Positions 1 through 11,649 of a stretch of 64,000 bases of DNA are shown here, piece by piece (the first letter of the stretch is position 1; each line of letters opens with the position of its first letter). Source of the DNA: Bretschneidera sinensis (taxonomy: Eukaryota > Streptophyta > Magnoliopsida > Brassicales > Akaniaceae); the NCBI GenBank assembly GCA_023935145.1, contig CM043698.1:78481001-78545000 (forward strand), written 5' to 3'. Both the position numbers and the translations under genes were made by a program. The notes beneath the pieces were generated by a model, which searched no databases, was not told the origin of the DNA, and saw only the letters and a list, made by a program, of their open reading frames with translations.

Positions 1-2239
1 CTCAACTTTCTCTCTCTTAACATAACTATCAATCTCCATTCCTGTCCCCCATTTGGTACAGGAATAAAAACAATTCATCTGTTGATCTGCGAAAAACGGC
101 CAACAAATCATCGGCACGCCTTCGCTAATGCTTTCCAATGTAGAATTCCATCCGCAATGCGTCAAAAATCCTCCAATAGAAGGATGACTTAAAACTTTCT
201 CTTGTGAACACCATTCAACAAGCAAGCCTCTATCACTTGTCACCTTAGTATATTCCTCCGATATAATTTCTTCCCCACCATTGACGAGATCAGGCCTAAT
301 CACCCACAAGAAAGGGTACTCGCTTCTAGCAAGTCCCCAAGCGAATTCGCGCAATTGTTCTTCCGTCATTGTTATTAAGCTTCCGTAGTTAACATACACA
401 ACAGATTTAGTTTCTTTTTTGTCTAACCAATCCAAGCATTCTATGTTTTCCTTCCACAAGTTTGATTCAATAGATTCCAAGTTTTTCGGAACAAGTTGCC
501 GATGAAGGGTTGATAATGGACCGATTGTGTAAAGGTTGGGGAACTTGGTTTTGATTTCATCTAACACTTTTTGTTCTAAATCATCAAAGGTGTTGAGGAT
601 TAAACCTTTTGCTTTCATGGAATTGTTCACTGATTTTAAGTTGTAGTTGAACATTATATCATCCGGATTCGTTGTTCGGATGAAAGTTGGAACATCTCTC
701 AATCTTACACCTTTCAATGCCGGCATCCAATCTATGACTGTATCAAGATATCCATTACTTAAGCAACTCTCATCTGCACATATAAAACATTGAAAATGAA
801 GATTAAAATTTCGGTACTTGATTCCTCTCAAGATCTTAAAATATGAACCAAAATCCTATATATCCTGATACCAGGTTAATTAATTGACAACCATATTATT
901 CTACATCATTAAGTTTTATTTCGATTATTGAGATTTGAGAAAAGAAAAGGTAAGATTTAGTTCAATAATTGAAATTTGTAAATGAAAAGTTACTGTATGA
1001 TTAGATGAAGGGAGAGAGGTGAGAAAAAGAAAGGAAAGGAAAGGACTTCCCTCCAAATTTTCTCATTCTCTCTTCTTGTGGAGCTTTTTTCTCCCCTCAA
1101 ACTTGATCCGAGTAAAATGATTTAAAATTATCTTTTTCAGAGTTTCTTTTGGAATTTTTAAGGATATATTGAGAGATTTTCAAATTCTTCCCCTCTATTA
1201 AGAAAACAGCCAAACATGTATATACCTTCAATTTTTTTTCCCTTTATTTTTCTTTATTCTCCTCAATCCAAATAAAAATTTAAAAGAAAATAGAGAAAAA
1301 AAAATGTTTTTTTTTTCTATGGACAAAAGAATTTTTTATATGATAATTTGCCATGTTTGGATCTTTGAAATTTGGAAGGAAAAGGGAATCAAAGAGAAAA
1401 TTGAAAACAAAATAAAAATTAAAAAATTACTCTTTATTTTGTTAATTTGGATGTCAAAAAAAAAACCAATAAAAAAAGAAATGGGTGTCAAAGAAAATTT
1501 TTCCTTTTCTTTTCCTTTTTAATTTTCCTCCATATTTTCCTTTCCTTTTTCATTTTCCTGGATATTTTCCTTTCCTTCCTAGTTTGCAGGATCTAAAGTG
1601 GGAATTGAAATCAAGTAAAAATATGGGTGTCAAATGAAATGTTGTCTACATATATATTTCGAGACCAAAAACAAATATACTATGTCCTCGTTCGTATATA
1701 TATATATAATTATCATAAATATATATAATACCTTTCAATGGAAAATATCCTCTTTCTTTAAGCTCTTCAAAGTGAAGATAACCTAACAAACCACAAGCAC
1801 TAGGAGTAAACAGAATCACCTCTGGGATGTTAAACTCTTTAGCAACCTCCAAAGTGAAACTCATAACACCATCAGAGACTATGCAACTAATAGGAGGAAC
1901 ATCAGAGGAAGCATCAAGTTTCACTATAAGCTCTCGAAACGAACGCAACCCGTGAACCGGCAGCGCTATGCATATATCCGGAAGGTCAAGTATCCCTCGT
2001 TGGTTGCTGGATGGCATGCCATCGGTAATCGTTTCGAACCGGAAATCGGGCAAACCCTCGATAGAGGATTGGCCTCTAGTTTTGACTAAGCGATTGTAGT
2101 TGAATTCTGTGTGGATGAAAGTGATATAGAAGCCTTCAGAATGGAGGAGTTTCGCAAGTTTTAGCATTGGGTTTATATGGCCTTGTGCTGGAAGTGGGAT
2201 GCACACAACATGAGTCTTTGTCTGTGCTGCAGGCTCCAT
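1..2239 (-). CDS. UDP-glycosyltransferase, UGT85-like, two exons, C-terminus outside the window
   Basis: Likely transfers a sugar from a UDP-sugar to a small acceptor in the cytosol; UGT85 members act on terpenoid, iridoid or cyanohydrin acceptors, but the acceptor cannot be read from sequence. Exon 1 is 2239-1732: the ATG opens MEPAAQTKTH and the N-terminal PAQGHINPM motif carries the catalytic-position His21. Exon 1 ends in AAAG|GT, phase 1, after YFPLKG. The 958-bp intron ends TGTGCAG, and exon 2 (773-1) resumes with DESCLSNGYLDTVIDW. The PSPG donor-binding box runs from Trp at 211-213 (WCSQ) through HCGWNS to Asp-Gln at 87-82; the last Gln is typical of glucose users. About 427 residues are visible and roughly 50 are missing at the C-terminus (usual length about 480). 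An in-frame upstream ATG at 2353 was not chosen because family members start near MEP. No break is seen in either exon, so it may be functional. Confidence 0.93.
774..1731 (-). other. intron of the UGT85-like gene
   Basis: GT donor at 1731-1730 and AG acceptor at 775-774 on the minus strand. The intron is AT-rich, with a strongly polypyrimidine/polypurine tract at about 900-1600 (runs of ttttcctttt) and a short TA repeat at 1695-1730. I see no gene in it; open frames here come from the low-complexity tract. Confidence 0.85.
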
Positions 2240-2942
2240 TTTGGATATAGGAAGTGAATTCAATTGAGGGAAAATTGGCGCATACATACAATGGAAGCCA
2301 AGGCAAAAGACTTCCCTCCCTTTTAGTAAGGTTAAGATAAGAAAAGAATCCATAAAAAGACAACATATAAAGTAATTTTTATATTTGATTTAAGTGTTAC
2401 TTAAAGTAGCATCCAAACATCCTAATGAAGTATAAAAAGTTTCTTAAAGCAAAACAGTGCAATGATCTAGCAAAATCCAAAAAGTTTATCAAATACATTG
2501 CTAGATTGTGATATTATTTGTTTTAGATTAAAAATTACTACACTTTAGATTTTTCTAAGCAAGTATTAATAAAAATTAAATTGCAGAAGCATGCGTCAGA
2601 GTTATTTTCAAAGCTACTATTTATAAAGACTTTGACTTTGAAAAGCAAAACAATGTTAATATCTTCAAGTCAAGCTCTAGGAATATATAGCCAATTTTTT
2701 GCCTTTTCTCAGAATTTTGCAATATTCTTATGAGTGAAAATCCAAGCAAAATTTAGTACCAAAGGTCTATGAACATGATAGTATCAAATTCTGTCCCCTC
2801 ACAAAGAATTGACAGTATAAAATTATGAGTTTTCTATTGGATGCCATGTCAATTTGAGGTCCATTACAATAAGCTTAAATACCGTTTTCCTTTTATTAAA
2901 AACACACAATAGTTATTTATATATAAATTTGGTATATTTAAC
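2240..2942. promoter_or_regulatory. upstream region of the UGT gene, no gene seen
   Basis: Non-coding AT-rich sequence between the UGT start codon and the tRNA. It must contain the UGT 5' UTR and promoter; the exact start site and TATA box cannot be fixed by eye. Confidence 0.4.
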
Positions 2943-3027
2943 GGGGTGGCGGCGCAGTTGGTTAGCGCGTTGGTCTCATAGCTTCTGAGTTATCCTGAGG
3001 TCGCGGGTTCGAGCCTCTCTCACCCCA
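2943..3027 (+). tRNA. tRNA-Met(CAU), elongator type with intron, degenerate
   Basis: 85-nt plant elongator tRNA-Met architecture. GGGGTGG acceptor 5' strand, D-arm GCGC/GCGC, anticodon CAT at 2977-2979, then A37, an 11-nt intron gcttctgagtt (2981-2991), T-arm with GGTTCGAGCC, and 3' strand ending ACCCCA. A T-run follows at 3038-3047 and could end Pol III transcription. Departures from the usual sequence: C instead of the near-invariant U at position 8 (2950), a U-U mismatch at 28:42, and a C-U mismatch at 50:64. It may therefore be a pseudogene or a poorly expressed copy. Confidence 0.85.
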
Positions 3028-3265
3028 AATGATATATTTTTTTTTTCCACATTTTCACTATCACTTTCGTTACCAGAAACAACAAAGGTGAGATGACCTT
3101 CACGGAGCTGTGGATTTAAATCCAAAGTAATGATAAGAGCTCGCATTGGCCAGTTCCCAAAATGATTTCCAATAATAAACTTTATAGCTTCCCATAATTT
3201 GGTAACTAAATCATATTATTAAGGGTTATTCACAAGAAAATCTTATTTTAAGGGTTATTCACAAA

Positions 3266-3742
3266 AAAATCCTTACATTTTGTTTCATATTTTGATATTT
3301 CATGTATATTTTAAATTCGATTAATTTATACTTTACATATTATAGGAGAATATCCAATAGACCATTCTGATCAAATTTTAATCAAATTAGAACCAGTGAA
3401 TACGTTCAATCCACATATATGCCTCATTTGAATGCAAAAAAGATAATTTATCATCTCTTATTTTCTCTAGCAAATCTCTTATTTCTCTTATTTTTTCAAG
3501 CTCAAAATCTCCAACTCTTCAACCTGCAATTAGCAAAGATAGCTTTGAAAAAATATTGTCATAATTATCTTTTCACATTCAAATGAAGAACATGTGTGAG
3601 CTGCACGTAGTGTACTGATTCTAATTTGATTGAAATTTTGATCAAAAATGCCTATTAGATACCCCTGTATAATATACAGTGTAAATTGATCAAATTTAAA
3701 ATATAAAAAAGATATTGAAACATAAAGCAAAATGAAAGGGGT
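3266..3742. repeat. imperfect inverted repeat, MITE-like
   Basis: Left arm about 3270-3462 and right arm about 3545-3742 are reverse complements by eye, with scattered mismatches. Matching landmarks include the run around gatcaaattttaatcaaatt (left) against its complement near 3625-3650, and catttgaatgcaaaaaagat against atcttttcacattcaaatg. The spacer is about 80 bp. There is no transposase. No clear target duplication was found, so the superfamily is unassigned. Confidence 0.65.
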
Positions 3743-4632
3743 GTTTCGTTATAATAACTCTATTTTTATATCAATGTGCATTGTACAACACATTAACACC
3801 CGCCCTAGTAGAGAGGGGAGTGACAATGACAACAATGATGATGAAATCCATAAAATCTAAAATATATAAATTGTGAAAACAAAACATAACTACTAAAAAT
3901 TTGATCTTCAATAGAATAAATCATCATATTCAATTGTCACCATCAAATATATAAAAATACCTTCTAACTGAGCCCTATTTAATAGGACTAGTAGAACCTA
4001 ATTATGGGGTTTAAAATGTAAAATAAGTCTACATATTTCAAAGTGAGTGTTTAGTAAAATGAGTTTGATCAAACAGTCTTTTGACATATAGAAGTCAGGC
4101 TTGTGACTTAAAATGGCCATAATTCAAAATCTCATTTTTATTACTTATCCACAATCCATAAGTATCTAAAACCAAACTTAACTCTACACTCTCGAAATGT
4201 ATGCCTTACTTCTCCTCTCCAGCAAATTAACTCTCTCATCTCCGGTGATGAACTAGTAAACCTGAAAATTCTCTTGTTCTTCTCTATTTCTCACGATTAA
4301 CAATTTAAGCACTAATTTGGGTTTTTTTTTTAATATTATGAAAATTCAAACTGTCATCTTCAAGTTTTGTATCCTCTCAAATAAGAACTAAAGAGATAAT
4401 GAAATTGAAGCTAGAAGAGTAACCAATAATTAATGCCAAGATCAGAGTTTTTAAAGTCTAATAAATTCAATTGAAAGTATCAAATCAAGCACTACTCATG
4501 AAGACAACAAGATTTGCACCGAAATTAGATCCACGGAACAAGCTAGCTAATGAAAATGAGATTTTTCAACAAAAAAATTATTTACCTGATATGAACTACG
4601 GAGGAGATTGGTCAAAGACAATTGTGATTATG
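3743..4632. other. intergenic, no gene seen
   Basis: AT-rich non-coding sequence between the MITE-like repeat and the first LTR of GYP1. Only short chance frames. Confidence 0.6.
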
Positions 4633-4996
4633 TGTTATGACTTAGTGTAATTGCTCGGATCAGGCTACAACTAAGCAAAATGATGTGAAAAGCAATGTTG
4701 AGGTGGAAGCTAAGCTTGAGGCACAAGATACTAGGTATAATAAACATCTCAGCAAGAAACCGATACAGACAAACGATTATAAGCTGTGAGGTGAAAGAAT
4801 GGGGGTGAATCTAAGTAGTTAGTTATTTGTGAGCAGAATAAATTGAGAATGAAGAGGTATTTGTGAGGTTGGAAAAAATACTACTTCTCTTCTCTTTCTT
4901 GAAATTCTTTTGGTGGTTGCTAACCCTCGAAGTTTAGCGCATTTCCATGTTGTTCCCACTTTAATTTCTAGTAAAGAAATATCAATTCCGTTATTC
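4633..4996 (+). repeat. GYP1 5' LTR, part 1
   Basis: Aligns with 37341-37690 (shared phrases include ggctgcaactaagcaa-like, ggcacaagatactagg and gctaaccctcgaagttta). The LTR continues after the EPRV at 13866. About 35 bp near 4740-4775 are absent from the 3' copy. Confidence 0.85.
4979..4996 (+). repeat. left copy of the 18-bp duplication at the EPRV insertion
   Basis: ATATCAATTCCGTTATTC here and again at 13848-13865. The 3' LTR of GYP1 has a single diverged version (atatgaattctactattc, near 37647), which supplies the empty-site comparison. Confidence 0.85.
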
Positions 4997-5466
4997 TAAA
5001 CATTTTATAGGAGATTCTGACAAATTTTCAGTTAGATCATCCGAAATACTTATTAACCTGACATGCCCAACTATGCAAGACTTTAGATGGTATAAAGATG
5101 TATTTCTTGCCAAAATATACAATAGAAAATATAGTAATAATGCTTATTGGAAAGAAAAATTTATTTTAGGACTTCCAAAATTATTTGCTGAAAAAGTTAG
5201 ACAAAGAATTAGAGATGTTAATAACGGATCTGTACCTTATGATAATCTTTAATATGGAGTATTAATAGGTTATATTAACTATGAAGGATTAGCCCTCTGC
5301 AATGATCTTAAACTAAAGTCCAAAATGAAATCTGAACTCCATCAAAGCAAGAAAGAATTAGGCTCATTCTGTAACCAGTATGGTTATGAAACTATTAGGG
5401 CCCATCTACTAAAAAGAAAAAGAAAACCAAATATTTCAAAAAACGAACTTAGAAGAAACCCTATAC
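4997..5466 (+). pseudogene. EPRV coat-protein fragment, third copy
   Basis: Collinear with 9206-9672: the capsid core (LINLTCP, AYWKEKF, RQRIRDV) followed by the basic KKKKTKYFKK-type region. It begins abruptly at the insertion point and ends abruptly at about 5466, where it joins RNase H sequence. It shares the same TAA stop as the 9.4-kb copy (5251-5253 region). Its 3' part also matches the minus-strand arm at 13.6-13.8 kb. Confidence 0.8.
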
Positions 5467-5658
5467 AATAAAACATTTTTATTATGCATTAATTGTAAAT
5501 CAGCAAAAGAAGTTTTACATAAAGATGTTCAAAATCTTGTTTCAAAACAAATATTTGCCAGATGGCAAGCCATATTGAGTGTATTCAATTTTAATATAGA
5601 GTTTATTAAAGGAGAGAATAATTCTCTTCCTGATTTCTTCACACGAGAATTTTTGTAG
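5467..5658 (+). pseudogene. EPRV RNase H C-terminal fragment
   Basis: About 60 codons with the caulimovirid RNase H end: a KQIFARWQA motif, then GENNSLPDF and a terminal TREFL before TAG at 5656-5658. The catalytic N-terminal part of RNase H and all of the RT are absent. The natural polyprotein stop is kept, and ORF X begins 20 nt downstream. Confidence 0.8.
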
Positions 5659-5677
5659 GATCCAAACACAGGAAAAA

Positions 5678-6907
5678 ATGAGTCTGATTTCCCACCAAGA
5701 GGGAAAACAAAAGATTGAGCCCTCTTTATCACCTCAAAAAATCCAAGACCCATCAGATTATGCTTCTTCAAAACCTCCTATATCACCAGTTCAACCAAAA
5801 ACAGCACAACAACCAAACAGATTTGCTTCTCTACAAAAATTTCCAAATCTATCTATACAATCTTATGCTCAAAAACTCTCCTCTCAAGCACCATCATCCC
5901 AATCTCAAAACCAAACACTATCTTCTCACTCTCAAATCCCTCCTAGTCAATATTTCCAAAAACCCATTCGAGAATATATCAGATGTATCAGCATTAGACA
6001 ACCAACGAATGATTTTGAACTTATTAATCATTATCTTTATGTCAATAAAATATTTCCAACAGGTTTTCAATATGCCTTTGAAGATATTCGGAAAACCCAA
6101 AGATATTATGAGCTGATTTTAGTTGACACCAAATCCGTTGAAATTACCCACACAAGAGACCGTTCTGACCCCAATTTTATTGTTTATTCCAAATGCAAGA
6201 TTCTCAAATTCATCATTCCAAAAAAGATTCATGATCACTACAGGCCAAATCCTTTTTCAGTGTCTTTTAATCTCCCTACTGATAATTATAATGATTATCA
6301 AATGGCATGGTTCAATATGTTTTATATTAGACCAAAAACCCATTCATGGTTCATATTCTTTGACAGGAAATGCAAGATTAATTTCTCTCAATGGATTTTT
6401 GATTGGTGGCCATATTTTGGCATCGATTTCACTATCCTTCCTCCTATTACTCAAGAAGCATTGCAATATTTCAAACAGACCACCATCAATAACAAGCCTT
6501 ATTCTCATGACTTACTTTTTCATGCTCTATTTGCTATTTCATGGATAATTTCTTGGGATTATACTATCACTGGTTCTATCATTGAAGGTACACAGTGGGA
6601 AATTATGGCAATAAAAAGAATATTTAAAGTCAAATGGTGGGCAAAATATGATTGCTCATATTCCAATCTTAACACTGTCAAGACATAGTTTTGTAATAGT
6701 CCTCAAAATGCCAAGATCGATAAAAAAATCTCAGGACCTTCCAAGTTATCAAAACAAGAAAAGAAGAAAAAGCTCCTTGAAGAGTTATCTCAATTATCAA
6801 ATAGCGATGAAGACAGAACCCAGACTCCTACCGACAATCTCAATACTCCACCAGACTATTTTGCACAGGATTCATATGATGGATATGATTATGACCTGAA
6901 AGAATAG
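5678..6907 (+). pseudogene. EPRV ORF X, unknown function, downstream of the polyprotein
   Basis: ATG at 5678 opens 336 codons, stopped by TAG at 6686-6688; similarity to the fragment at 11344-11649 continues in frame to about 6907. The N-terminal 100 residues are Pro/Ser/Gln-rich and probably disordered. The middle is Trp/aromatic-rich (QWIFDWWPYFGID, IKRIFKVKWWAKYD), and the tail is lysine-rich then acidic (KQEKKKKLLE, DYDLKE). I recognise no catalytic motif. Position after RNase H matches the unassigned second ORF of florendoviruses (family knowledge, not verified here). The second copy has TGG where this one has TAG, so the stop is probably a recent decay. Confidence 0.75.
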
Positions 6908-6989
6908 ACAGCTGGACAGACAACTCAAAAGCAGATGCTCATGACAAGATAAAAGACAAAAAACAGTACTCGACAAACTCAAAAAGTAT

Positions 6990-7556
6990 TAAAACAACAG
7001 AGCAAACTTATAGTATTAGTAGAGAAAATGAAAGTATTAAATTATTATCTTTATCATCAATACTAAAGCATAAACAAGAAGGATTTAAATATTTGCATTT
7101 AGGACTAGTTTAAATTGCTATTAAACCTTTGCATCGCTTAGGAATTGATACTTCTGTATTAATGATGTTAAGAGATGCTAGACATTTAAATTTTCAAAAC
7201 TCATTATTATCATTGGTTGCCTCCAATATTCATAATGGTCCTGTATATTTTAACTGTTATCCAAACTTTTCTATAGATTTGTATGATCCAAATTTAATTG
7301 ATACTCTTACTTTAGATATTTAATTAAAAAGATTAGATATTAAGACAGGAACTCGTAATCAGAATTTAATTTATAAAGTTTATTATAAAGTTATGAAAAC
7401 TAAAATTAATCCTAAAGCATTAATACAAACCAAACCAGGAGAAACTTTATTATTAGGAGCTAATACTTTTCATGCTAACACTATTACACCAAAACTATTA
7501 AAATGGGATCAAATAACAATTCCGGATCATTGGAAATTTGAAGTGTTATGTCCCCC
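6990..7556 (+). pseudogene. EPRV movement protein (30K superfamily) region
   Basis: The core around 7129-7320 reads LGIDTSVLMMLRDARHLNF, then NGPVYFNCYPNF, which is the typical caulimovirid 30K-type movement-protein signature. The frame continues past a TAA at 7321 to about 7556. It would act in cell-to-cell movement through plasmodesmata in a live virus. It has in-frame stops near 7111 and 7321 and a frame change near 7548, so it is broken. Directly upstream (about 6985) ORF X tail is joined to it with the promoter and leader deleted. Confidence 0.75.
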
Positions 7557-8631
7557 CAGGAGATAGCAAATTCCAATGTATCTCAAATAGATGAACACAA
7601 GGATGGTAGTGTTGTTATTAGATTTAATTCACCATCTTTATCTAGGACAACCAGTTCTAAAAGAATTAGAACCCCTATATATGAAGATCCTCAAATTATG
7701 CCTCCTAGATATAGTGTAGATGTTTTATCCAGAAATTCTAATAAAAGTTTATTATGAGTCAATTTTGACCTAATCATACCAAGAGGATTTTATGATAATG
7801 AATCTTTTAAATCAGCATTAGAACAATCGCAAATAGGAGAAACCTCTTATAGGAAAAAAAGATAAAGAGCAAGATTATTCTCCAACTAAAACAGATATGG
7901 ATAATGAACTTAATGTTATTATGAAATCTAATTATACTATAAATAAAGAAATATTAAAAAAAGATTTTTTATCCCTAAAAAATAAAGAGAAATCTGATTG
8001 GTTTATAACAACATTTTCTGAAAATGAAAGAACTCACATAAGGAATCAATGATATTCTCATATGGTTGAAATTCAATGTGAAATATATTTCTTTGATTTC
8101 TTTGAAATATATACATTCAATAATAAGATTTATAACCCTTTCGCCCTAAATCATCCTGATGTACATAAAGAAATAGATGTTATAACTCAACTTGATCAGA
8201 AATGGACTCTTGCTAGCGGTCAAGTTATATCATCTATACATCCCCCATTACAGAGAATAATTCTTAATTCACCTCAATATTCAGTCCCTATTATTGCAAC
8301 ACCTTTAAAAAATGCTAATAAAAATGAACCACCTGATCGTAATGCTGATTTAACTGATATTAGTAATCTTTACACCCAAAACGATTATACTAATCAAAAT
8401 CTTCACACTCTCAACATATTACCTCTATTGCCTCTACTATTGATTCTATAGATGACAAATTAGCCTCTTTAGATAGTAAGCATAAGGCCCCTGCTTCTTC
8501 TTCAAAAAACCCCAGGGAGAAAACATACCCTTCTATAATTCAAAAACCTATTCCTCATCTATCTCAACCAATTTTTAAACCACTTCAAATAGAAAAAGAA
8601 AATTTAACTACTCTTGACAATTCTGATGATG
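7548..8631 (+). pseudogene. EPRV linker between movement and coat proteins
   Basis: Decayed polyprotein segment in several frames. Recognisable pieces are a Ser/Pro-rich linker (7548-7757, with IYEDPQIMPPRYS) and an aromatic segment at 8062-8160 (IYFFDFFEIYTFNNKIYNPF) of the type found between movement and coat domains in petu/florendovirus polyproteins. Function of this segment is unknown. Several frameshifts. Confidence 0.6.
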
Positions 8632-8633
8632 TT

Positions 8634-10307
8634 TTGAAATCTACAAATGATAGATTAAAATATTTAAACCTCAATGAAAAAACTTTAAACGTTAATGTCA
8701 TAGACCAAGATCTGATTAGTGAAATTAGAGAAACTGATGAAATCAATAAAATATATAATAATAAAAATAGTTCAACACTGTTTCCAAGAACTAGAAATTA
8801 CTACACTAGACCAACTCCCCCTTATATACAATATGAAGAAAGATCTTCAGCTACTCAAGCTCGTTATGATGATAATACATTATATGAATGGAATATAGAT
8901 GGAGCTAGTGATCACAATATATTAAATACACTTCAGGAAATTACTATGGCTGCAACTGCCTATAAAACACGACCCAATAATACTAATAAAAAGATAACTA
9001 CTAGTATAATTACTGGATTTACTGGAATACTTAAAGGTTGGTGGGATAATTATCTCACTGAAGATAACAGAAATGAAGTATTAAGTGCCTCAATTGATAT
9101 TCCAACAACTCAATCATTCCAAGATAATCAAACTAGAGAAATTAGTATTTCTACTAGATACATAAAACAAGAAAATGCCTTTAAAACCCTTATATATGCT
9201 ATTACTAAACATTTTATAGGAGACCCTGACAAATTTTCAGCTAGATCATCTAAAATACTTATTAACCTGACATGCCCAACTATCCAAGACTTAAGATGGT
9301 ATAAAGATGTATTTCTTGCCAAAATATACACTAGAAAAGATAGTAATAATGCTTATTGGAAAGAAAAATTTATTTCAGGACTTCTAAAATTATTTGCTGA
9401 AAAAGTTAGACAAAGAATTAGAGATGTTAATAACGGATTTGCACCTTATGATAATCTTTAATATGGAGAATTAATAGGTTATATTAACTATGAAGGATTA
9501 GCCCTCTGCAATTATCTTAAACTAAAGTCCAAAATGAAATCTGAACTCCATCAAAGCAGGAAAAAATTAGGCTCACTCTGTAACCAGTATGATTATGAAA
9601 CTATTAGGGGCCCGTCTGCTGAAAAGAAAAAGAAAACCAAATATTTCAAAAAACAAACTTTTAAGAAACCCTATAGGCCCAATAAGTATCCTTCTACTAC
9701 AAAAATTCAAAAGCCCAAATTTAAAAAATCCAAAAAACCATAGACCCAAACCTTTTCCAAAGCCTGCTTTAAGTGTGGATGGCTTGGGCATTGGGCAATG
9801 AACTACCGTGTAAAACAAAAAATTAATGAGTTAGAAATTAATGAAACATTAAAACAACAATTAACAAAAGTTATGCTAAATGAATATCAGTCAGAAGAAG
9901 AATCCTCCTCTTCTGATAAAGAAGAACTTATTTATACCATTCATGAAACTTCTAATTCAGAAGATTCTGATGATACACAGTGTAATTGTGAAGAAGGTCT
10001 ATGTTATTGTAAATCTATCAGTATAATAACTTCACAAAAGGAATTCCTCTTAGATATTATTGATAAAATTGATGACCCTATAACTAAGAAAGAATACTTA
10101 GTAAAATTAAGAGATATTATTTGTGAAGAACAAAGAATTAAGACCCCTGAACCATACAATCTTGAAAAAATATTAGAAAAAAGATTTCAAAAACAAAAAA
10201 TTGCTACCGTTCAAGATTTACAAATGGAAGTTAATTCTATGAAAGAACATATTAAAACTATTCAAAAAGACACTATAGATCTAAAAGCAAAAATGATTAA
10301 TTTATAA
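8634..10307 (+). pseudogene. EPRV coat protein, plus-strand copy
   Basis: Capsid core at 8634-9461 (KGWWDNYL, LINLTCP, RQRIRDV), TAA at 9459-9461, then a Lys-rich nucleic-acid-binding stretch (9534-9740), TAG at 9741-9743, the zinc knuckle at 9766-9807 and an acidic tail to 10307 (EEESSSSDKEE). The knuckle reads CFKCGWLGHWAMNY: the last Cys is Tyr. The minus-strand copy keeps the fourth Cys and lacks both stops, so the damage here came after the duplication or was not copied. It packages viral DNA in relatives. Confidence 0.8.
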
Positions 10308-10317
10308 ATAAATAACC

Positions 10318-11075
10318 TTAAAGAATCAATTGTATCACAAACTGACAAAAAAGGAAAATCTCAAGAAGCTTCAACTTTAGAAACAACTGGTTTAATTAAT
10401 ATAGAAAATGAACCAAAGGACAACTTTGTTAATTTAATAGAAAAAATTAATTACCAGAAATGGTATATTAAGATTTCTATGGTTATTAATGAAGAATATT
10501 GTATTAATACTACTGCTCTTGTTGATTATGGTGCTGATCAGAATTGTCTTAAAGAAGGCCTTGTACCCACAAAATATTATGAGAAAACTACAGAAAGATT
10601 AAGTACTGCAAGCGAATCAAAATTAAATATAGAATATAAAATTACCAATTCTTATGTGTGTAATGATGGATATTGTCTTAAAACACACTTTGTACTTGTT
10701 AAAAATATTCATCAAAACATTATCTTAGGAACCCCATTTTTAACACAAATATATCATTTTAAAGTTAGTCATCTAGGAATAGAAACTAACATATTAGGCC
10801 AAAGCCTATTCTTCTCATTTCTACAACCTATAGACACTAGGGAATTAAACTTATTACAAAACAATAGCCTACATAAACAAATAAACTTAATACAAAATAA
10901 GCAAGCTCATATCAATTTTCTAAAAGAAGAAATTAATTATCAAAAGATAGAACAACAAATCAAAGAGCCTCAAATACAATCTCAAATAAAGGACTTAGAA
11001 ACTTTATTTAAAGAAGAAATATGTGCTGATTTGCCAAATACTTTTTGGGAAAGAAAAAAGCACATATTAAACCAG
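10318..11075 (+). pseudogene. EPRV aspartic protease, plus-strand copy
   Basis: Pepsin-like viral protease that matures the polyprotein in relatives. ORF 10479-11111 has ALVDYGADQNCL at the active site (about 10510-10545): the residue after the catalytic Asp is Tyr instead of Ser/Thr, which should kill activity. The second conserved part is ILGTPFL at about 10722. The C-terminal part enters the start of the RT linker (FWERKKHI) and is cut at about 11070, where reversed leader sequence begins. The stop at 11109-11111 is therefore not the viral one. The minus-strand copy has DSG. Confidence 0.8.
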
Positions 11076-11320
11076 TATTGTGAACAAGATCGAGTGAATA
11101 GTGAATTGTGAACAATATTGTGAACAGTAAACTTAATAATGGATAACCAGTGAAAAGTGAACAATAAATAGAATAAATAATATAAACAAGTCTGATATCA
11201 ATATGGTTAATAATTTGAGCATATATTGAAACCAGCAGTGAAAACAGTTTTTGAAATGATTATAAACAGATACTTTTATATATTGAGATTGCAAGAGCTT
11301 ACAGTGCAATAAGAGATGAT
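11076..11320 (-). other. EPRV leader fragment in reverse orientation
   Basis: Reverse complement of the leader at 11977-12225, joined to the protease at about 11070. It includes the reversed PBS-like stretch near 11190-11202. No coding function. Confidence 0.75.
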
Positions 11321-11343
11321 TTTCTAAGTGGGAAAACTCTCTC

Positions 11344-11649
11344 TTGAAATGCTCATATTCCAATCTTAACACTGTCAATACATGGTTTTGTAATAGTCCT
11401 CAAAATGCCAAGATCGATCAAAAAATCCTAGGACATTCCAAGTTATCAAAACAAGAAAAGAAAAAAAAGCTCCTTGAAAAGCTATCTCAATTATCAGATA
11501 GCAATGAAGACAGTACCCAGACTCCTAGCGACAATCTCAATACTCCACCAGACTATTATGCACAGGATCCATATGATGGATATGATTATGACTTGAAAGA
11601 ACAGACAGCTGGACAGACAACTCAAAAGCAGATGCTTGTGACAAGATAA
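11344..11649 (+). pseudogene. EPRV ORF X, C-terminal fragment, second copy
   Basis: 101 codons matching 6650-6950 (SYSNLNTVNTWFCNSPQN, then LSKQEKKKKLLEKLS and DYDLKEQTAGQ). It lacks the TAG and the later stop seen in the first copy and ends at TAA 11647-11649, which is probably the true end of ORF X. It lies in the loop of the inverted repeat and runs straight into the promoter. Confidence 0.75.

Larger units (their letters stand above)
9447..11320 (+). repeat. EPRV inverted repeat, arm 1
   Basis: Reverse complement of 11977-13849, about 1.87 kb, about 95% identical over the parts compared by eye. It holds the coat-protein C-terminal half, the protease and about 250 bp of viral leader in reverse orientation. 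Confidence 0.9.

Noticed and set aside
1304..1522. 72-codon ORF in the UGT intron
   Set aside because: Lys/Phe/Ile-rich translation of a polypurine-polypyrimidine tract; not protein-like.
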